Assembly (NCBI RefSeq): GCF_000485595.1
Contig: NW_014577114.1
Span: 9,216-43,335 of the forward strand
Direction: 5' to 3'
Source: Priapulus caudatus
Taxonomy: Eukaryota > Priapulida > Priapulimorpha > Priapulimorphida > Priapulidae
Length of the DNA: 34,120 nt
A program made the translations under genes and the position numbers. Below, one piece after another: positions 31,601 to 34,120 of this stretch. Positions within the stretch are counted from its first letter, which is position 1. The number at the start of each line of letters is the position of its first letter. The notes beneath the pieces were generated by a model that had not been told where the DNA came from, ran no database searches, and saw only the letters and a list, made by a program, of their open reading frames with translations.

Positions 31601-33774
31601 AATCCCGATAATAAGTGGCTACCCAAGGGTTGCCATTAGTAGGACAACCGAGGCTCTGAGAAACAAGCACCTCTAAAAAAGCTAGATCGACATACAAGCC
31701 GAAGAAACGTATCAAATACCGATTTATCCGAATGATAATTTCCGCGCTATCAAGTTACACCCGCCGATAATGGAGTCCTCTCAGTTAGATACCCCATAGT
31801 TTCCCGTCTCCGCTCTCGTCTCATAATCGCACTTTTACGTTTTTTTTCTCTCTTAACTCTTTCAACGCTGGTAAAACGCGTGCATCAAACACGTCGTGTC
31901 GCCCTGTTGATGAATCAACTCTCCGAACATGAAGAAAACCATGATGATATTAGGTTCTCACCTGCATGCATACGATTCCGGACTGGTGACCTTTAAAGAC
32001 CTGCAGCTCATCGCCCTTTATAAGATTCCAACTCCGAACAGTAGTATCTGAACTTCCCGTGAACAGAGTTCGGCCTGTCGTGTCGGTACCCATGCACATT
32101 ATCGGTCCATCGTGCCCTGTACCACAACCGACACATTAAAATAAACATGAGGCAGAATGAGCTCTTATTATGGCAGACATAGAATCACGTTTGGAATTCC
32201 AATAATATTGGTCGTCAGTCATTTTGGCATAGTATGTATTTTGCGATATTGGTCTTCGCAGTATAACTCGCTAATAAGAGAGCTTGAACATTTGATCCAG
32301 CATTGACAGCATAACTAGATGTTTAACGGTTTTCTTTTTTATAAAGTACTAATATGGTATCTATAATTATCTCCAACTGGATTATAGTTGATAAAATGCG
32401 CGGATTGTGGGTCAATTGCACTTCAATTGTGTCATAGCCTTTCAGCCTATATACCAGCACGAGCGTATAGCCAATTATTTACGGGCACAGCGGCTTATAA
32501 CATTAAAATAGTTAAATGGTTAAAATAGCTCTGCGAACCAGATTAAGGAAAGCTGGTTGGTTCACAAGTTCTCAACTACCGTGGAGATAACTGTGACAAC
32601 AAGATTAAATCACGAGTCTCTCTGAGTGAATCACTCATCGCTCTGCTTCACGCGGCGTACATTTGTGATCGCGTGCCTTAACCCTGTATGCAGGGTTACG
32701 ATATTGTACGTACGCATGCTATATGGAGCAACGTATTATAGACAGCACTAGAAATCATCGCTGAAATTTAACACGTGCGCAAGAAGCGATAATTCAAATC
32801 AGTAGGATAAAATCAGCAAATCAATAAATGCCTTTGAAAGTTCTGATGCAACGCGCAGTTTCGAACGCCCACAATTTCGCCGACTTATCAGCTGATCCGG
32901 TTACAACGAAATCCTGATTATTCTCGTAATCATCGGCATCATTGTCCTCATCGGCTGGAATAAATATGAGCGGATAGACGCCGAGGGCGTGCCCTCGGAA
33001 CACGCGTAGACAGATGCCGGTGTCGAAATCCCAGCAGCGGGCGCTGCGATCATACGAGGAACTGAACACGAAATCGCCTGCAAAAGAAGAAAAGTTGCGT
33101 AAAATCTACACATCGCATATCGAAATTAATAAATTAATAGTTGTAACAGCTGGAGAATGCATCAACTGGATACTGTATCAACGATTTGTCTTATCTTGAG
33201 AGAAAATTTCATAGCGCTTTATTATGAGCCCGATATCTAATGAAGATACAAAGTATAATGAAAAAAGTACTAAAAGGACTACAATACGTCTGTGAATACG
33301 TAGATGCTGTTGAGATACAGGTAGGTTAAATACCTCTGAGACGAAAAGCGGTAATGATAGCATAGGTTAAAATTAAGCTACATCCGCTTGGAAATTGTAA
33401 AACCTGTAAGAAATCTTAAAGAAAGAGTTTAGACTGAGACATATTAGAAACATTAACTAGAGAGCATACAATATCGGTTGTGATTACATGAGGTATTGCT
33501 GGGGGAATTAAAAATTAAGGAATTAAGAACACGGAGACACGCTCACCTGTGCAAAGCACTCGGTTGACTAGTGAGGTGTGACCGCTAAATATCAAACAGC
33601 ATTCGCAGGTACTTATGTCCCATTTACGGATTGTCTTGTCCGCACTTCCAGTAAGCACAAAGTTATCCTCTACAGTAATACATATAATGTAGGAATCATG
33701 GCCCTGCAGGACACCAAGGCAGTCGACAGTCGGCGTGCGCGTTGACCACAGACGTGCAGTGCAGTCTTCGCTAC
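25806..33774 (-). CDS. WDR86: WDR86-like WD40 repeat protein, partial gene model (5' end outside window)
   Basis: Exons in transcription order are 33547-33774, 32832-33077, 31962-32116, 29768-29903, one of 28446-28549 or 27975-28078, 26592-26696 and 25806-26033 (stop). Phases agree at every junction. The product has eight WD-type D-x(5)-W/F motifs: SEDCTARLW, SADKTIRKW, SYDRSARCW, SADKSAKLW, SSDTTVRSW, SSDHTGRAW, the GDGNARAF or GDAIVRVF alternative, and SYDGTLRVW. Order and wording follow human WDR86 (GSEDGTARLWST, GHTSIVNRI, SSSYDRTARVW, ARAFDAQSG). It should fold as a beta-propeller; the biochemical role of WDR86 is poorly known. Unlike human WDR86 it has an acidic insert in exon 2, a long polar C-tail and a duplicated blade exon. 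Confidence 0.88.
26099..26392. mobile_element. 294-bp MITE in the last WDR86-like intron
   Basis: Terminal inverted repeats of about 70 bp (26099-26168 and 26323-26392) begin CAGGCACTTGGGCCGTTTCA and differ at one base by hand comparison. A 12-bp direct repeat, TGGAAGCGAACA, flanks it at 26087-26098 and 26393-26404. The interior has a 14+2+14 palindrome (26182-26211). No coding capacity. Confidence 0.85.
26592..26696 (-). CDS. WDR86: WDR86-like exon F (last WD motif)
   Basis: The acceptor TGACAG and donor GTAAGC flank 105 nt, phase 0 at both ends. It encodes VVEKRLFSGSYDGTLRVWDA and then the start of a Glu/Ser-rich tail (NEETSLQEESEA). It matches the last human blade (VLYTASHDGALRLWD). Confidence 0.87.
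26885..27061. mobile_element. 177-bp foldback element in a WDR86-like intron
   Basis: Arms of about 41 bp (26885-26925 and 27021-27061) start CCACCAGCTGCAAACGTAGA and pair almost completely. The interior is imperfect repeats of ATGGATTGTAATAT. No clear target-site duplication. Confidence 0.75.
27975..28078 (-). CDS. WDR86: WDR86-like alternative blade exon E2
   Basis: The acceptor GCGCAG and donor GTAGAT flank exactly 104 nt. It encodes VFTGCGDGNARAFDAKSG followed by TIKRTYTGHESALSCLQ. It is closer to human WDR86 (ARAFDAQSG) than E1 is, so it is probably the ancestral version. It is about 57 % identical to E1 over 35 residues (20 of 35 by hand count). Confidence 0.87.
28446..28549 (-). CDS. 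WDR86: WDR86-like alternative blade exon E1
   Basis: The acceptor TTTGCAG and donor GTGCGA flank exactly 104 nt. It encodes VITGCGDAIVRVFDMKSG followed by ILKLQLTGHDECVSCLQ. It enters after one codon base and leaves in phase 0, the same as exon E2 at 27975-28078. Because 104 is not a multiple of three, including both copies would shift the frame, so they should be used one at a time. Confidence 0.85.
28578..28606. repeat. (TA)n microsatellite upstream of exon E1
   Basis: TA run about 30 bp upstream (in the minus-strand sense) of the E1 acceptor, within the intron. It could affect branch-point or polypyrimidine context. Confidence 0.9.
28948..29006. repeat. (AAAT)n microsatellite
   Basis: AAAT units with one interruption near 28981. 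Confidence 0.95.
29058..29360. repeat. (CATA)n tetranucleotide array interrupted by a hairpin
   Basis: CATA arrays at 29058-29096 and 29166-29360. Between them lies a perfect 20-bp stem, CAGGAGCGTATAATGACAAA (29099-29118) with its complement at 29124-29143. ORFs through it are tandem-repeat artefacts. Confidence 0.95.
29768..29903 (-). CDS. WDR86: WDR86-like exon D
   Basis: The acceptor TTCCAG precedes ATTTTG and the donor is GTAGGA. It encodes ILGKLMYTGSSDHTGRAWVT, FGDCTRVYKGHNHSVTSLKC and YHGL plus one base. It corresponds to the human segment NRLVYSGSADRTVKCW through SALKYH. The leftover base is completed equally by either copy of the next exon. Confidence 0.88.
29904..31961. other. Largest WDR86-like intron; one orphan ORF
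   Basis: About 2.06 kb between exons C and D. It holds an AT-rich hairpin near 30185-30228 and a 126-codon minus-strand ORF at 31335-31715 with no recognised domain and no obvious splice role; its last third is hydrophobic (CVMLVIAAILIVEAL). Confidence 0.5.
31962..32116 (-). CDS. WDR86: WDR86-like exon C
   Basis: The acceptor GTACAG precedes GGCACG and the donor is GTGAGA. It encodes HDGPIMCMGTDTTGRTLFTG, SSDTTVRSWN and FKGHQSGIVCMQ, and completes the Gly codon of exon B. It ends in phase 0. Confidence 0.88.
32832..33077 (-). CDS. WDR86: WDR86-like exon B with acidic insert; GC donor
   Basis: The acceptor is TTTTGCAG. The exon encodes DFVFSSSYDRSARCWDFDTG, then FRGHALGVYPL, an acidic linker (PADEDNDADDYENN) and VVTGSADKSAKLWAFETARC. 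It must end at 32832 with AAAG, because the next exon supplies the rest of the Gly-His that follows FK. The intron then begins GCATTT, a non-canonical donor. No GT lies at the needed position. Confidence 0.85.
33547..33774 (-). CDS. WDR86: WDR86-like exon A (first in window, three WD segments)
   Basis: The exon lies between a TTTCAG acceptor (minus strand) and a GTGAGC donor. It encodes 75 codons including GSEDCTARLWST, LQGHDSYIICI, LTGSADKTIRKWD and FSGHTSLVNRVLC. An in-frame ATG just upstream of the acceptor is probably not the start, because the family has an N-terminal segment before GSED that must lie beyond 34120. Confidence 0.9.
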
Positions 33775-33837
33775 CTGAAACCATAGCCGAATTTAGTGCA
33801 CATCTTCCTGTTTTCTAACTCTCTGCCTGCCTATCTG

Positions 33838-34084
<247 letters not shown>

Positions 34085-34120
34085 ATCTGGCCGTCTGTAG
34101 CTAGTCTGGTTGGTTCTGTT

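Overview
This is a window of animal (metazoan) nuclear DNA, most likely from an invertebrate. It is AT-rich, rich in microsatellites and miniature transposons, and carries two intron-split genes whose proteins match animal families. It has no bacterial-style operons, rRNA or CRISPR. I cannot name the phylum from the sequence alone.

Gene 1 (+ strand, about 3078-10610) is a UBE2F orthologue, the NEDD8-conjugating E2 enzyme. Six coding exons with GT-AG borders and compatible phases give a protein of about 184 residues, close to the roughly 185 of the human enzyme. Exons 4 and 5 are also present upstream of exon 1 (216-274 and 1793-1855), because positions 87-2924 are repeated at 4202-7075. The first 1.5 kb of the two copies is almost identical. 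The rest of the second copy is full of small indels, so the in-place exon 5 (5903-5961) is broken. I read this mainly as an assembly problem (a polished haplotig beside an unpolished read). A real tandem duplication is the alternative. Antisense to UBE2F, at 2541-2890, lies the start of a gene with a P2X7-type cysteine-rich domain.

Gene 2 (- strand, 33774 down to 25806) is a WDR86-like WD40 propeller protein. Seven exon positions continue to the stop codon; the 5' end lies beyond the window. The exon for the seventh WD motif is present twice (28446-28549 and 27975-28078). Both copies are 104 nt, have identical phases and intact splice sites, and encode the same blade at about 57 % identity. 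This is the structure of a mutually exclusive exon pair and is the most interesting biological feature here. One intron of this gene appears to be GC-AG.

The two genes converge. Between them (10611-25805) I see no convincing gene. That interval holds microsatellites, several foldback elements with terminal inverted repeats (one carrying TTAGGG-type telomeric repeats), a 25-N assembly gap, and a roughly 3.5-kb tandem direct duplication (16313-19865 and 19866-23115) whose second copy is again noisier. Positions 7076-9780 are GC- and purine-rich, match nothing nearby and look like low-quality sequence.
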